Source: Planctomycetota bacterium (lineage in GTDB: Bacteria > Planctomycetota > Phycisphaerae > Sedimentisphaerales > Anaerobacaceae). Taken from it: 63,817 nt of DNA. Made by a program: the position numbers and the translations under genes. How positions within the stretch are numbered: position 1 is the stretch's first letter; each line of letters starts with the position of its first letter. The notes under the pieces were generated by a model. That model had not been told where the DNA came from, ran no database searches, and saw only the letters and a program-made list of their open reading frames with translations. Positions 45,396-54,384 of this stretch are shown here, piece by piece. Location: NCBI GenBank assembly GCA_023481165.1, contig JAMCWO010000110.1, forward strand, positions 1 through 63,817, written 5' to 3'.

Positions 45396-47363
45396 ATGGC
45401 TGTAGTTACATTGCAGGATATCCATAAGGCGTTCGGACCCGAAGTGGTGCTGGACGAGTTGAGCCTTCAGCTTCATGCGGGCGAGAAGGTCGGCATGGTG
45501 GGGGCCAACGGCACGGGCAAAACCACGATTCTGAAGCTCATCACTGGCGAATTGACCCCCGATATGGGCCGGGTCATCCGCCAAAAGGGGCTGCGGATCG
45601 GGTATCTGCCCCAGGAGGCCAGCTTCAGCGGCGAGCGGACCGTGCTGGAGGAGATGCACGCCGGCGTGGAGGATCTGCTCAAGCTCCAAGAGGCCATCCA
45701 CAGTGTTTCGCACGAGATGGAGAGCCTCGCCGGAGCCCGGCTCGAAGCCAAGATGCGGCAGTACGACCGCTTGTGCCATGAATTCGAGATCGCGGGCGGG
45801 TACGAGTACGAGACCCGCATCCAGATGACCCTGGCGGCCCTGGGTTTTGAGCCCGAATTACACCATGTGAAGACGGAGGCCCTTAGCGGCGGGCAGTTAT
45901 CCCGGTTGGGCCTGGCGCAAGTGCTCATGCTCCAAACCGATCTTCTGCTGCTGGATGAGCCGACAAACCATTTGGACCTGCAGGCAACCGAATGGCTGGA
46001 GCGGTTCATCACCAACTATCACGGGGCGGCGGTCATCATCAGCCACGACCGCTACCTGCTGGACCGGGTCGCGTGCAAGATCCTCGAGGTCGAGAACCGC
46101 CAGGTCAAGGTCTGGCCGGGCAACTACAGCAACTACGTGCAGACGAAAGAGACCGTCCGGCTCCAGCAGGAGCGGGAATACACCCGCCGGGTCGAGATGG
46201 TCGAGCGCACCCGCGATTTCATCGCCCGCAACAAGGACCAAGAAGGCATGCGCGGCACCGCCCGCGGCCGGAAACTCCGCCTCAACCGCCTGCTCAAGAA
46301 CAATCCCGATTTCCTGGACAAGCCGATCAGCCAGAAGACGATCAACTTCTCGTTCGGCAAGACGGACAAGACCAGCGATCTGGTCGTGCGATGCGAGGGT
46401 TTGAGCAAATCCTACGGCGAGCTGACGCTCTTCAAGGATCTTACGTTCGACGTGCTTAACGGAGAGCGGCTCGGCATCACCGGTCCCAACGGGACGGGCA
46501 AGACCACCCTCCTGGAGTTGGCCCTTGGCCGCATGGAGCCGTCGGCGGGCAGCATTCGCGTGGGCGAGAGCCTCCGCATCGGCTACCTGGACCAGCATGG
46601 GGAGGTGCTGGACCCGAACCGAACCGTGCTCGAAGAGGCGTGGAGCGCCAATCCCGAGCTTGTACCGGAGCAGGTCCGCACCCGCCTGGGCACGTTCCTC
46701 CTCTCCGGGGATGATGTGTACAAGCGCTGCAGCGAATTGAGCGGCGGCCAGCGGAGCCGGCTGATGCTCTGCAAGCTGGTCCTGGCCCAGCCGGATGTAT
46801 TGATCCTGGATGAGCCAACGAACCATCTGGACATCGCCAGCCGGGAGATGCTCGAAGCCGCCCTGGACGAGTATACCGGGACGATCATCGCCGTCAGTCA
46901 CGACCGCTATTTTCTGGATCAGATCGTCGAAAAGCTGCTCGTGATCGGCACGGATGAACTGGGCCAGCGTAAGCTTGGGTGCGCCGAGTTCATCACCGGC
47001 ACCCCGGCGTATTCCGTCTATGCCGATACGGTGCACCGGCGCCTCGAAGCGGAAGAACAGAGGCAGCAAGAGGAAGCGGAGTCACAGAAGCGGCAATCCG
47101 CAAGCCGCAAGCCGCAAGCCGCAATCGCCACACCTGCGAACAAGACGCCGAAGGAGCTCAAACGCTTCAACAAATATACGGTCGCTCAACTCGAGGACAT
47201 GATCCTGGGGCTCGAGCACGAGATCGACGGCATGAAGCAACTTTTTGGCGACGCCGAGATCTACAAGAACCCGGACCGCCTCGCCGAGCTTCAGCAAACG
47301 TACAACGACCAGCAGGCCGAGCTCGACCTGCTCTATCGCGCCTACGACCGCCGGGCAGGGTAG
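45396..47363 (+). CDS. ABC-F family ATPase (translation factor-like)
   Basis: 655 residues with two ATP-binding cassettes and no membrane segments. Cassette 1 has GANGTGKTT, LSGGQLSRLGLAQ and LLLLDEPTNHLDL; cassette 2 has GPNGTGKTT, LSGGQRSRLMLCK and LDEPTNHLDI. The arm between them (EREYTRRVEMVERTRDFIAR) would contact tRNA in the ribosomal E site, as in EttA/Uup/YdiF. The C-terminal coiled coil is preceded by a linker encoded by tandem CCGCAAG repeats (about 47090-47130). ABC-F proteins rescue stalled ribosomes or confer antibiotic protection; the subtype is not decided. Confidence 0.9.
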   Translation: MAVVTLQDIHKAFGPEVVLDELSLQLHAGEKVGMVGANGTGKTTILKLITGELTPDMGRVIRQKGLRIGYLPQEASFSGERTVLEEMHAGVEDLLKLQEAIHSVSHEMESLAGARLEAKMRQYDRLCHEFEIAGGYEYETRIQMTLAALGFEPELHHVKTEALSGGQLSRLGLAQVLMLQTDLLLLDEPTNHLDLQATEWLERFITNYHGAAVIISHDRYLLDRVACKILEVENRQVKVWPGNYSNYVQTKETVRLQQEREYTRRVEMVERTRDFIARNKDQEGMRGTARGRKLRLNRLLKNNPDFLDKPISQKTINFSFGKTDKTSDLVVRCEGLSKSYGELTLFKDLTFDVLNGERLGITGPNGTGKTTLLELALGRMEPSAGSIRVGESLRIGYLDQHGEVLDPNRTVLEEAWSANPELVPEQVRTRLGTFLLSGDDVYKRCSELSGGQRSRLMLCKLVLAQPDVLILDEPTNHLDIASREMLEAALDEYTGTIIAVSHDRYFLDQIVEKLLVIGTDELGQRKLGCAEFITGTPAYSVYADTVHRRLEAEEQRQQEEAESQKRQSASRKPQAAIATPANKTPKELKRFNKYTVAQLEDMILGLEHEIDGMKQLFGDAEIYKNPDRLAELQQTYNDQQAELDLLYRAYDRRAG

Positions 47364-47386
47364 CAATCCCCGTTGGCTACCCTGCC
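47354..47386 (+). terminator. Perfect 11-bp hairpin at the end of the ABC-F gene
   Basis: GGCAGGGTAGC and GCTACCCTGCC around an 11-base loop; the left arm contains the stop codon. No T-run follows, so it may act as an mRNA 3' stabiliser or a weak bidirectional terminator between convergent genes. Confidence 0.55.
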
Positions 47387-47404
47387 AGGAATCGATCCTC
47401 CGGA

Positions 47405-48055
47405 CTACTCCGGCGTCTTGGTGGTCGCCGATGACGGCTGCACCGTCACCGTGCCGGCTCCGGACCTCCCGATGGAAGTCCCGGGCGACGACGCCGTCGG
47501 CGGCACCGCCCCGAGCGGTTGATAGCTGAACTTCTGTCCGGCCACGGCGGCGGAAACCATCAACCCTCCCTGGCCCATCGTGAAGACAACGACGCCGTTG
47601 GTGAAGGAAGCATTGGCAGCGGCGCCAGTCCTGACCGCCACGGCCCGGGCGTCGGCCGAGAAGCTGAAGTCACCCGCCTTGAATTTGTTCAACGCCTCGG
47701 GAGTCTCGAAGAAGATGAGCTCAGTATACTCAACTCCTCCGGCCTGGAGGCCGACCGAGGCTTGCGTCAGGGAGCAGTAGCCGGCCGGCTGTCCGTGTTC
47801 GAACAACAGGCCCCGGCCGAACGCGCCGCCAGCCACAAAGGCCCCCTTGCCGACCTTCGGGAAGACCGCGTAGCCGGCCGAGGTGTCCATGAGTTTCTGG
47901 AAGCTGGGGTCGGTGTTCTTGGCGACTTGGACCGCTGCGTTGGCTTCGGCGTCCAGATTCTCCCGGCCGACGGCGCTCTTGGGGGCGGTGCTGCAGCCGC
48001 CCAGGAGCAGGACGCCGACCGATGCCAGGGCACATGCCCATACGATCGTTCTCAT
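47405..48055 (-). CDS. SYLF/YSC84-domain lipoprotein
   Basis: 216 residues from ATG 48055 (AAAGGAGTCTCT). Lipobox VLLLGGC marks it as a lipoprotein. The SYLF domain is recognised by AGYAVFPKVGKGAFVAGGAF, GRGLLFEHGQPAGYCSLTQA, SVGLQAGGVEYTELIFF and FSFSADARAVAVRTGAA. In eukaryotes SYLF binds phosphoinositides; bacterial members are envelope proteins of unclear function. The tail is Ser/Thr/Pro-rich. Confidence 0.85.
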   Translation of the reverse strand: MRTIVWACALASVGVLLLGGCSTAPKSAVGRENLDAEANAAVQVAKNTDPSFQKLMDTSAGYAVFPKVGKGAFVAGGAFGRGLLFEHGQPAGYCSLTQASVGLQAGGVEYTELIFFETPEALNKFKAGDFSFSADARAVAVRTGAAANASFTNGVVVFTMGQGGLMVSAAVAGQKFSYQPLGAVPPTASSPGTSIGRSGAGTVTVQPSSATTKTPE

Positions 48056-48313
48056 AGAGACTCCTTTCCTTTGTAAGAACATAGCTGACATATCCACATG
48101 GAAATGTCACCACAAGATACGGGTTCCGGGACTCGTGCAGGAATAGGCAAATTACGCAATCGCCGTATGAAAGAAACCCACCCGCGTCACGAGAAAGGAA
48201 GGTGTCCCGCGGGGGCTCGTGACCCTCGGGGCCCCGCGCGGAGCCCCAGCGCGGCCTGCGAGAGCGGCGTGGGCACTGTCTTCCGCGCAAGTCAGTGCCG
48301 CAGGTCCGCTCTC

Positions 48314-49336
48314 TCAGACCAGCCGCCGGGCGACTTCGTCGTAGATCAGTTGCATGGCCTGTTCCAAGGGGGAGGGGAGGTAGGTGCCGGAGGCCATTTT
48401 GTGGCCGCCGCCGCCGAACCGGCGGGCGATCTCGTTGACGTCCACGGCCGGGGCCCCGGGCCGCCGGGTGTCAGGACGGCTGCGGAGCGAGCAGCGGATG
48501 CGGCCGTCCTTCAATTCGACGAACAGGGCCGCGACACTCACCGAGCCAATCCGCTGGCACTCGTTGACGAGGTTCTCCGTGTCGCGGTAGGCGGCCCCGG
48601 TCCGCGCGAAGTCCGCCCGCCGCAGGTATTGCGACGCGTAGCGGCCGCCGAGATGGAGCTCGACCGTGGTGAGCAGGGCCACCATCAATTGGAAACGCGG
48701 ATAGGAGAAACTCTCGTAGAGCTTGCGATAGAGGTCGTTCGGCTCGATACCCATGTCGATCAGATCGGCACAACAGCGAAAGACCCGGCTGTCGGTGTTG
48801 CGCAGATGAAACCAGCCCGTATCGGTCGAAACGGCGACGAACAGTCCCTCCGCGGCCTGGCGCGGGATCGGCCAGCCCGCATATTGGAGGAAGTCGTACA
48901 GCACCAGCCCGGCGGCCGCGGCCGTCTCATCCACGATCCGGACCCGACCCAGTGGGTCGGCGGCGACATGATGATCGATCACCAGGACCGGCGTAGTGGT
49001 CTGCTTGAGATAGGTCTCGAACCGCGGCAATTGGCTGTAGCTGTTCGTGTCGACGATGATCACCAGATCGATCGGGCCGAATCCGCCGCCGACCAGGTCT
49101 TCCACCGGCACCTCCTCGCCGAGGATCGGGACCTTCTCCTCGAAGAGAAACCCATACCAATCCGGCATGGGCGACAGCAGCAGCGGCCGGACCATCTTGC
49201 CGAGCCCGCGCAGGACTTCCGTGGTGGCCCGGACGCATCCGCACGCATCGCCATCCGGCCGCGTATGCGTCGTAACCAGAATGTTCTTTGCTTCCGTGAT
49301 CAGCGCCACGGCTTGCCGGTATACTTCCGAATCCAC
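48314..49336 (-). CDS. DHH-family phosphoesterase, NrnA-like (oligoribonuclease/pAp phosphatase)
   Basis: 340 residues from GTG 49336 (CTTGGAAAGG upstream); the ATG 24 codons earlier lies in non-coding-looking sequence. DHH motifs are clear: VTTHTRPDGDACGC, VDTNSYSQL, VLVIDHHVAAD, FVAVSTDTGWF; the DHHA1 domain ends with RRFGGGGHKMASGTYL. Such proteins degrade short RNA oligomers and dephosphorylate pAp in the cytoplasm. Single gene, no clear operon partners. Confidence 0.9.
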   Translation of the reverse strand: MDSEVYRQAVALITEAKNILVTTHTRPDGDACGCVRATTEVLRGLGKMVRPLLLSPMPDWYGFLFEEKVPILGEEVPVEDLVGGGFGPIDLVIIVDTNSYSQLPRFETYLKQTTTPVLVIDHHVAADPLGRVRIVDETAAAAGLVLYDFLQYAGWPIPRQAAEGLFVAVSTDTGWFHLRNTDSRVFRCCADLIDMGIEPNDLYRKLYESFSYPRFQLMVALLTTVELHLGGRYASQYLRRADFARTGAAYRDTENLVNECQRIGSVSVAALFVELKDGRIRCSLRSRPDTRRPGAPAVDVNEIARRFGGGGHKMASGTYLPSPLEQAMQLIYDEVARRLV

Positions 49337-49474
49337 GCAGAAACCTTTCCAAGGGAGTTGTCGGTTGCCAGAAGAGGCGGTGCGTGGTACGCACCCTGCC
49401 GCTGTCAACGGCTCATTGAAAACTCAATTATAGCAGCCGGGGTACGTGTTGCACAGCGGTTCCGGATTTCGCGC

Positions 49475-49504
49475 TTGACGAGAAATCGGGTTTTCCGATA
49501 GAAT
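49475..49504 (+). promoter_or_regulatory. Promoter candidate for the radical SAM gene
   Basis: TTGACG and TAGAAT (five of six matches) with 18 bases between, ending 28 bases before the ATG at 49533. Confidence 0.55.
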
Positions 49505-49532
49505 AAGGCCACGTCGTCCCGGAGACTGGCCG

Positions 49533-50426
49533 ATGCCGCTATGGCACAACATCACGGAACTGATGGACTACTACATCCCCCCCTTGCCGTCTATCTATTG
49601 GCTCGACATCACGCGCCGGTGCAATCTCCGGTGCCTCATGTGTCCGCAATCGTGCGGGTTGTCCCCCCGGCCGGCCCAGATGTCCCTGGACCTGCTCAAG
49701 GGCATTGTGGACGACATCTGCGGAAATCGGCCGCTGCTGAAGCTGTATGCCTCGGGCGAGCCGCTGCTCCACGAGGGCCTTTTCGAGATCATCGACTACG
49801 CCGGGGCCCGGGCCTGCCGGACCATGATCCACACGAACGCCACCAGCCTCACGCCGGAGATCGCGCGGAGAATCCTGTCCTCATCGCTCACCTTTCTCTC
49901 TTTTTCCTTCGACGGCTGCTCGCGCGAGGTCTACGAGCGTCTGCGCCCGCCGGCGGCCTTTGAGGAGGTCCGGTCCAATATCCGGCAGTACCTGGATCTG
50001 CGCCGCCTCCACGGGCACGGCCCCCACACCACGATCGAAATCATCCGCATGCGGGACACGGACCTCCTGATCCAGCCCTTTGTCGAAGAGTGGATGGCCA
50101 GCGGGGTGGACGATGTCCGCATCGCCCCCTACCTGACGTGGCACGGCCTGGTGGAGGACCGGCACGTGGAGCAGCGGCTGCCCATGCCGTTGTACAAGCC
50201 GTGTGCCGCCCCCTTCCAGCATGGCTGCATCCTCTCCGATGGGACCGCGGTGCCCTGTTGCCTCGATATTAACGGCGAGCTGCCGCTCGGCAATGTCGCC
50301 CGGCAGCGGTTCCAGGAGATCTGGTCGGGCGACACCTACCGGCGTCTGCGCCTGCAGATGCTGACCGGCACGTTCCCCCTGGACAGCATCTGCGAACGCT
50401 GCGACAACACCATCCGCGAGACGTAG
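49533..50426 (+). CDS. Radical SAM/SPASM-domain protein
   Basis: 297 residues. The radical SAM cluster motif is RRCNLRCLMC (CxxxCxxC), near residue 30, followed by KLYASGEPLLH (glycine-rich SAM contact) and HTNATSLTP. The C-terminal SPASM region carries GTAVPCCLDINGELPLGN and CERCDN, which would hold a second iron-sulphur cluster. Members modify peptides or proteins or other substrates. No precursor peptide or maturase partner is visible nearby. The length is normal for a compact single-domain enzyme. Confidence 0.85.
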   Translation: MPLWHNITELMDYYIPPLPSIYWLDITRRCNLRCLMCPQSCGLSPRPAQMSLDLLKGIVDDICGNRPLLKLYASGEPLLHEGLFEIIDYAGARACRTMIHTNATSLTPEIARRILSSSLTFLSFSFDGCSREVYERLRPPAAFEEVRSNIRQYLDLRRLHGHGPHTTIEIIRMRDTDLLIQPFVEEWMASGVDDVRIAPYLTWHGLVEDRHVEQRLPMPLYKPCAAPFQHGCILSDGTAVPCCLDINGELPLGNVARQRFQEIWSGDTYRRLRLQMLTGTFPLDSICERCDNTIRET

Positions 50427-50454
50427 GGCACCGGCCCCGCTGAACTGGTTGGCG

Positions 50455-50532
50455 GGTGCCATGCTTACGCTCGCGTAAGCATGTCTTCATCCATCCGGGA
50501 CAGCATGGCTACGCAAGCATAGCCGTGGCACC
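50455..50532. repeat. GTGGCAC-family two-hairpin repeat
   Basis: Outer arms GGTGCC/GGCACC enclose CATGCTTACG-CTCG-CGTAAGCATG and a second hairpin, ATGGCTACGCAAGCATAGCCGT. Same architecture as the repeat in the rhamnose locus, here after the radical SAM gene. Confidence 0.7.
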
Positions 50533-50800
50533 CGGCCCGGCCCATCCGGTGGCCGTGATCGTATCGATGGTGGGCATTCCCCTGACGACGTACATCAACG
50601 CCGCAGTCGAGAGCCTGACCAAGCGCGAGGTCAAATTCCAGCAGAAGCTGTCGCTGCGCTTCCTGCGGATCATCATCCTGGTGGCCGGCGGCCTGTCGCG
50701 GCAGACGCCTCTGGCGGTCTGGCTCATCACGGCCACTGTCATCTACACGGTCGCCTCCCGCATGGTCTACAACCTCGTCTTTCTCCGCCGGCATCTCTGA
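50525..50800 (+). pseudogene. C-terminal fragment of a multi-span membrane protein (possibly a flippase)
   Basis: An open frame with coding-like sequence: VAVIVSMVGIPLTTYINAAV, LRFLRIIILVAGGLS, LAVWLITATVIYTVASRMVY, then FLRRHL and stop. Only two or three membrane segments remain. It reads like the tail of a polysaccharide-export or MATE-like flippase, with the beginning missing and a palindromic repeat at its 5' side. It could instead be a small genuine protein starting at one of the GTG codons. Confidence 0.35.
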
Positions 50801-50840
50801 CTGGGAGATCGTCTTCGTTCGCCCGGACGAGTAAACACAA

Positions 50841-50879
50841 CGGCCGGGCGGACCTCGAAGTACGAAATCCACCCGGCCG
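50841..50879 (-). terminator. Terminator of the peptidyl-prolyl isomerase gene
   Basis: Read on the minus strand, CGGCCGGGTGGA pairs with TCCGCCCGGCCG, followed by TTGTGTTTAC. It begins 28 bases past the stop codon at 50907. Confidence 0.65.
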
Positions 50880-50906
50880 CCTGCTATCGACAGAACAGAA
50901 GCGCGT

Positions 50907-51794
50907 TTACGCTTTCGCCTTCTCCTCGATCTTGGCCTTGATGATCTTCAGCTCTTCCTTCGGCTTGCCGGCCCCCGGCGTACCCGCGGCTTCGAGCTTC
51001 TTGACCACATCCTGGCCCTCCACGACCTCGCCGAAGATCGTGTGCTTGTTGTTCAACTGGGGCACCGGCACAAAGGTGATGAAGAACTGGCTGCCGTCGG
51101 TGTTGGGCTGCGACCGGTTCGCCATGCCGAGCAGGAAGGGGCGATCGTAGGTGGCCTTCGGGCTGAATTCGCCGTCATACTGGTAGCCGGGGCCGCCCGT
51201 GCCGGTGCCGAGCGGGTCGCCGCCCTGCGCCATGAAGCCCGGAATCACGCGGTGGAACAGCGTGCCGTCATAAAAGCCCTTGTTCGTCAGGAAGATCGTG
51301 CTCGTGACGTGCATCGGGGGCCACCTCCGGCATCAGCTTATCCGGATGGTGCCCTTGTTCGTCTCGAGGATCCAGAAGTAGTCCTTCTGCGGATCGAACT
51401 TCATCATCTCGGGTTTGGTCAGCTTCAGTTTCCACTCATTCTCTTTGCCGAGCTTTTCCAAGGCTTGTGTCTCCTGCTGCTGTTGCTGCGCTTGAAGTTT
51501 GGCGATCAGCTTCTGCCGAAGCGTCATCATGAGCTTGGTCTGCTCCTCCTGCGTGAACGGTGACTTCTCTCCGGCCAGGGCCGCCCGGATCCCGCGGAGG
51601 AAGGACTCCACGTTCACCTCGATCCCCTGCTGCTGGAGGTTGCCGACCACCTGGGTCCCGATGATGTAACTGATCTTCTCCTCATCGGTCTTGAAGCTGT
51701 TGGCATCCGCCGCGGCCCAGGCGAAACTCGCCGGCAGCACCGCCAGAAGAACGCCGCCCATCAAGATCGTGCGAAACTGCCTGCTGACGATCAT
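50907..51794 (-). pseudogene. Exported cyclophilin-type peptidyl-prolyl isomerase, interrupted by two compensating indels
   Basis: Signal peptide (MGGVLLAVLPASFAWA), then an FkpA-type helical dimerisation domain (EEKISYIIGTQVVGN, coiled coil with Gln run), then a cyclophilin domain (KGFYDGTLFHRVIPGFMAQG, GMANRSQPNTDGSQFFI). The frame has TGA at 51333-51335. In between, the +1 frame reads KLMPEVAP, the family consensus. One A is missing in ATAAG (about 51338) and one extra G is present before ATGCAC (about 51315), and the original frame then resumes. Either a recent double mutation or assembly errors. If intact, it would be a periplasmic folding factor. Confidence 0.8.
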
Positions 51795-52196
51795 AATCCA
51801 TGTCTCCTAATCGTGATCCTGTCATGCAAAACAAACGAACCGGTCAGCATATCGGTACTGCACGGTGAATGCAACGGCAAAAATCACCGTAAGTTCGCTC
51901 TTGGCCTGGGATGTCCGCGGGGCGCGATCGAGAGCCCGCCCACGACCTTTCCAGACCGGATCACCGCCCCGGGATCGTGATTCTTGCAAAAAACCTGTTT
52001 TCGGACTTTCCGAGTCTCTTTCGGGCCCGGCCGCCTCGTGCCTGCGACATTTTCGGGCGTTGCGGCGGCCGGCCGCCGGCCCGTTGTCCCTGGGCCCGTT
52101 CCCATCCTTGACGGCCGTTCGTGCGCGCATACAATCGCTCGCAGCAACGCGGCCGGACGTGACGCCGCAAATTGGAGTGCAACTAAGGAGGTAACC

Positions 52197-53552
52197 ATGT
52201 GCACAAGAATCGGACTGTGGGTTCTGGCGGTCGGCTGGCTCCTCAGCGTTCCCTGCCTGGCGCAGGGCGATCCCAACGTCGCCAAGGAGAACGCGAAATT
52301 GCGCCAGCGGGTCGAGACGCTGGAGAAACAGGTCCAGCAGATGCAGACAACGCTGAAACCCCCGACGGCGGAGCAACCCCCCGTCCCCACCCCACCCCCG
52401 GCGGCGGAGCAGACCCCCGTCCCCACGCCCCCGGCGGAGTCGGCCAAGCTGGAGCCGGCCAAGAAACCCTTGTGGTCCACTCTCGATATTCAGCTCTACG
52501 GTTACATCAAGCTGGATGCGGCCTGGGACAGCTCCGGCGTGTTCCCGGGGGACTATGTGCTCTACACGAGGGAGGGCCGCGAAGGCGACGATGAGTTCAA
52601 CATCACCGCCAAGCAGACCCGCCTGGGAGCCAAGATCTCCGGGCCCGAGGGGGACAATATGAAGGCCAGCGGCGTGATCGAGTTTGATTTCTACGGCGCG
52701 GCCGGCGCGGAGAACAAAGCAAATGTGCTGCTGCGGCACGCCTACATGGTCTTTGACTGGCCGGACGATAAGTTCAGCATCCTGGCCGGTCAGGCCTCGG
52801 ATGTGATCTCACCGCTGCTGCCCAGCACCCTCAACTACACGGTCCTGTGGGATGCCGGCAATATCGGCTACCGCCATCCGCAGGTTCGCCTCACCCAGCA
52901 ATTCCAGGTCCACGACGACATGACCCTGGAGCTGGCCGGGGCCATCTCCCGCACGATCAGCGGCCTGGAAGTCCTGACCCCCGTGCCCTTCACCCCCGGC
53001 GCCGACGCGGGCTTCCCCACCTTCCAGGGCCGGGCCGGCCTGACCTTCCCCTGGTTCGGCTTCAAGCCGACCACCGTCGGCGTGTCCGCCCACTGGGGCC
53101 AGGAGAAATACAGCAGCGACAACAAGGTCGATTCCTGGTCTCTCAACCTCGACGCGCTCCAGCCGATCACGCCGGTCGTTGCCGTCAAGGGCGAGCTCTA
53201 CGTCGGCCAGGACCTCGGCGACTACTTCGGCGGAATCGGCCAGGGGGTCAGCCGGGTCAACGCTACGAGGCCCTACCACGCGGTGGGCGACTGGGGCGGC
53301 TGGTTCGCCGTCGCGCTCAGCCCGTGGGACGCCTGGAGCTTCAACGTGGGCGCCGGTCTCGACGATGTGGACAACGACGACGTGAATGCGGATGCCCGGA
53401 CCTTCAATCGGTCCGTCTTCGCCAACGCCATCTACGCCTTGAACAAGAGCGCCGACATCGGCGTCGAGCTCTCCCAGTGGCGAACCGACTTCAAGAACGC
53501 CGACGACGTCGACGACTTCCGTATCCAGACCTCGTTCATCTACAAATTCTAA
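52197..53552 (+). CDS. DcaP-like outer-membrane porin
   Basis: 451 residues from ATG 52197 (TAAGGAGGTAACC). Signal peptide (LWVLAVGWLLSVPCLAQG), a coiled coil (ENAKLRQRVETLEKQVQQM) typical of trimeric DcaP N-termini, a Pro-rich linker with repeated PPVPTPPPAAEQ, then a beta-barrel beginning LDIQLYGYIKLDAAWDSSG and ending FRIQTSFIYKF with terminal Phe. DcaP porins admit small organic acids. The upstream region has no recognisable promoter. A hairpin terminator follows. Confidence 0.8.
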   Translation: MCTRIGLWVLAVGWLLSVPCLAQGDPNVAKENAKLRQRVETLEKQVQQMQTTLKPPTAEQPPVPTPPPAAEQTPVPTPPAESAKLEPAKKPLWSTLDIQLYGYIKLDAAWDSSGVFPGDYVLYTREGREGDDEFNITAKQTRLGAKISGPEGDNMKASGVIEFDFYGAAGAENKANVLLRHAYMVFDWPDDKFSILAGQASDVISPLLPSTLNYTVLWDAGNIGYRHPQVRLTQQFQVHDDMTLELAGAISRTISGLEVLTPVPFTPGADAGFPTFQGRAGLTFPWFGFKPTTVGVSAHWGQEKYSSDNKVDSWSLNLDALQPITPVVAVKGELYVGQDLGDYFGGIGQGVSRVNATRPYHAVGDWGGWFAVALSPWDAWSFNVGAGLDDVDNDDVNADARTFNRSVFANAIYALNKSADIGVELSQWRTDFKNADDVDDFRIQTSFIYKF

Positions 53553-53600
53553 CGCCCGGAGCACCCCTCGACCGAATCCGGCAGCAAGGATAGTGACTAC

Positions 53601-53640
53601 GACGGGCTCCCCGCACGACACAACGCGTGGGGAGCCCGTC
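53601..53640 (+). terminator. Strong hairpin after the porin gene
   Basis: Perfect arms GACGGGCTCCCC and GGGGAGCCCGTC around a 16-base loop, 48 bases after the stop codon. The following ATCCATTT is only weakly T-rich. The rest of 53553-53868 has no recognised feature. Confidence 0.65.
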
Positions 53641-53868
53641 ATCCATTTCGGGGGATCGCCGCAACGGGAGATTGGCCTGCGGCCGTGCGTCGCAGCCGCT
53701 GACATCGGCAATTCCCCCATATGGGCAGATTCCCTACAAGCACCGCCTCTTGGCCTGCGTAACCTATGAATAGATGGATTGTTGCAGGTGGACGCTGGTG
53801 TGGGATCTACCGACCCACGTAAGTAGGAATGTGCGCGGGACAGCCGGCGCAAGCATGAACCTATCGGG

Positions 53869-54348
53869 ATGCGAATCATGAAAACGATGGATGAAAAAAT
53901 AAACAAAGATGCGGAAGCCTTGGCGAACGACATCCGCCGAGTGCGGAACGACTTGGCCGATCTTCTGTGGTCGGGGCGGCGTCGTGCGAAGAAGCGGACA
54001 GCCGAACGCCGGTCCGAAGCGCGGAAGGTAGCAGCAGATCCGGCCGGCAGTTCCCCGGGAGCAGCCGTCTACGTGGAAGAGCCCGGGCAGGAAGAAAAAG
54101 TGGTCGTCAAGCGAGCGCCGGCTTGGGCCCGTGTTCTGGCCGTGGTCTTGGCGTTGGGCACGGCCGCCGCGGTCCTTCGGATGCGAAGGAGCAAGGTGAT
54201 TGTCAGCTACCGGCGGCGGCCCAGGTTCCGCCGCATGGCCACCCGGACCGTGATCCAAGAACCGGCCGCCGAGGAGACGCCATTTGCCGGCCGCACCGAA
54301 ACCCTGTCCCAAGAAGAGTCAAAGGCCGAGGGACTGCCCCTGCTGTGA
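53869..54348 (+). CDS. Hypothetical basic single-pass membrane protein
   Basis: 159 residues (ATG 53878 or 53884 are also possible). The N-terminus, MDEKINKDAEALANDIRRVR, is helical and recalls ElaB/DUF883 ribosome-associated membrane proteins, but that similarity is weak. A single hydrophobic segment (WARVLAVVLALGTAAAVLRM) follows a charged region and precedes an Arg-rich stretch. No partner genes are evident. Confidence 0.5.
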   Translation: MRIMKTMDEKINKDAEALANDIRRVRNDLADLLWSGRRRAKKRTAERRSEARKVAADPAGSSPGAAVYVEEPGQEEKVVVKRAPAWARVLAVVLALGTAAAVLRMRRSKVIVSYRRRPRFRRMATRTVIQEPAAEETPFAGRTETLSQEESKAEGLPLL

Positions 54349-54384
54349 GAGCCGCCGCCGCTCACCAACGGCATCCGTGGATCG

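Noticed and set aside
48098..49501. Plus-strand open frame of 467 codons
   Set aside because: Antisense to the DHH phosphoesterase, which has all family motifs.
51333..51335. TGA as selenocysteine in the cyclophilin gene
   Set aside because: The alternative frame matches the family consensus exactly through this segment; no cysteine is expected there and no SECIS-like hairpin was seen.
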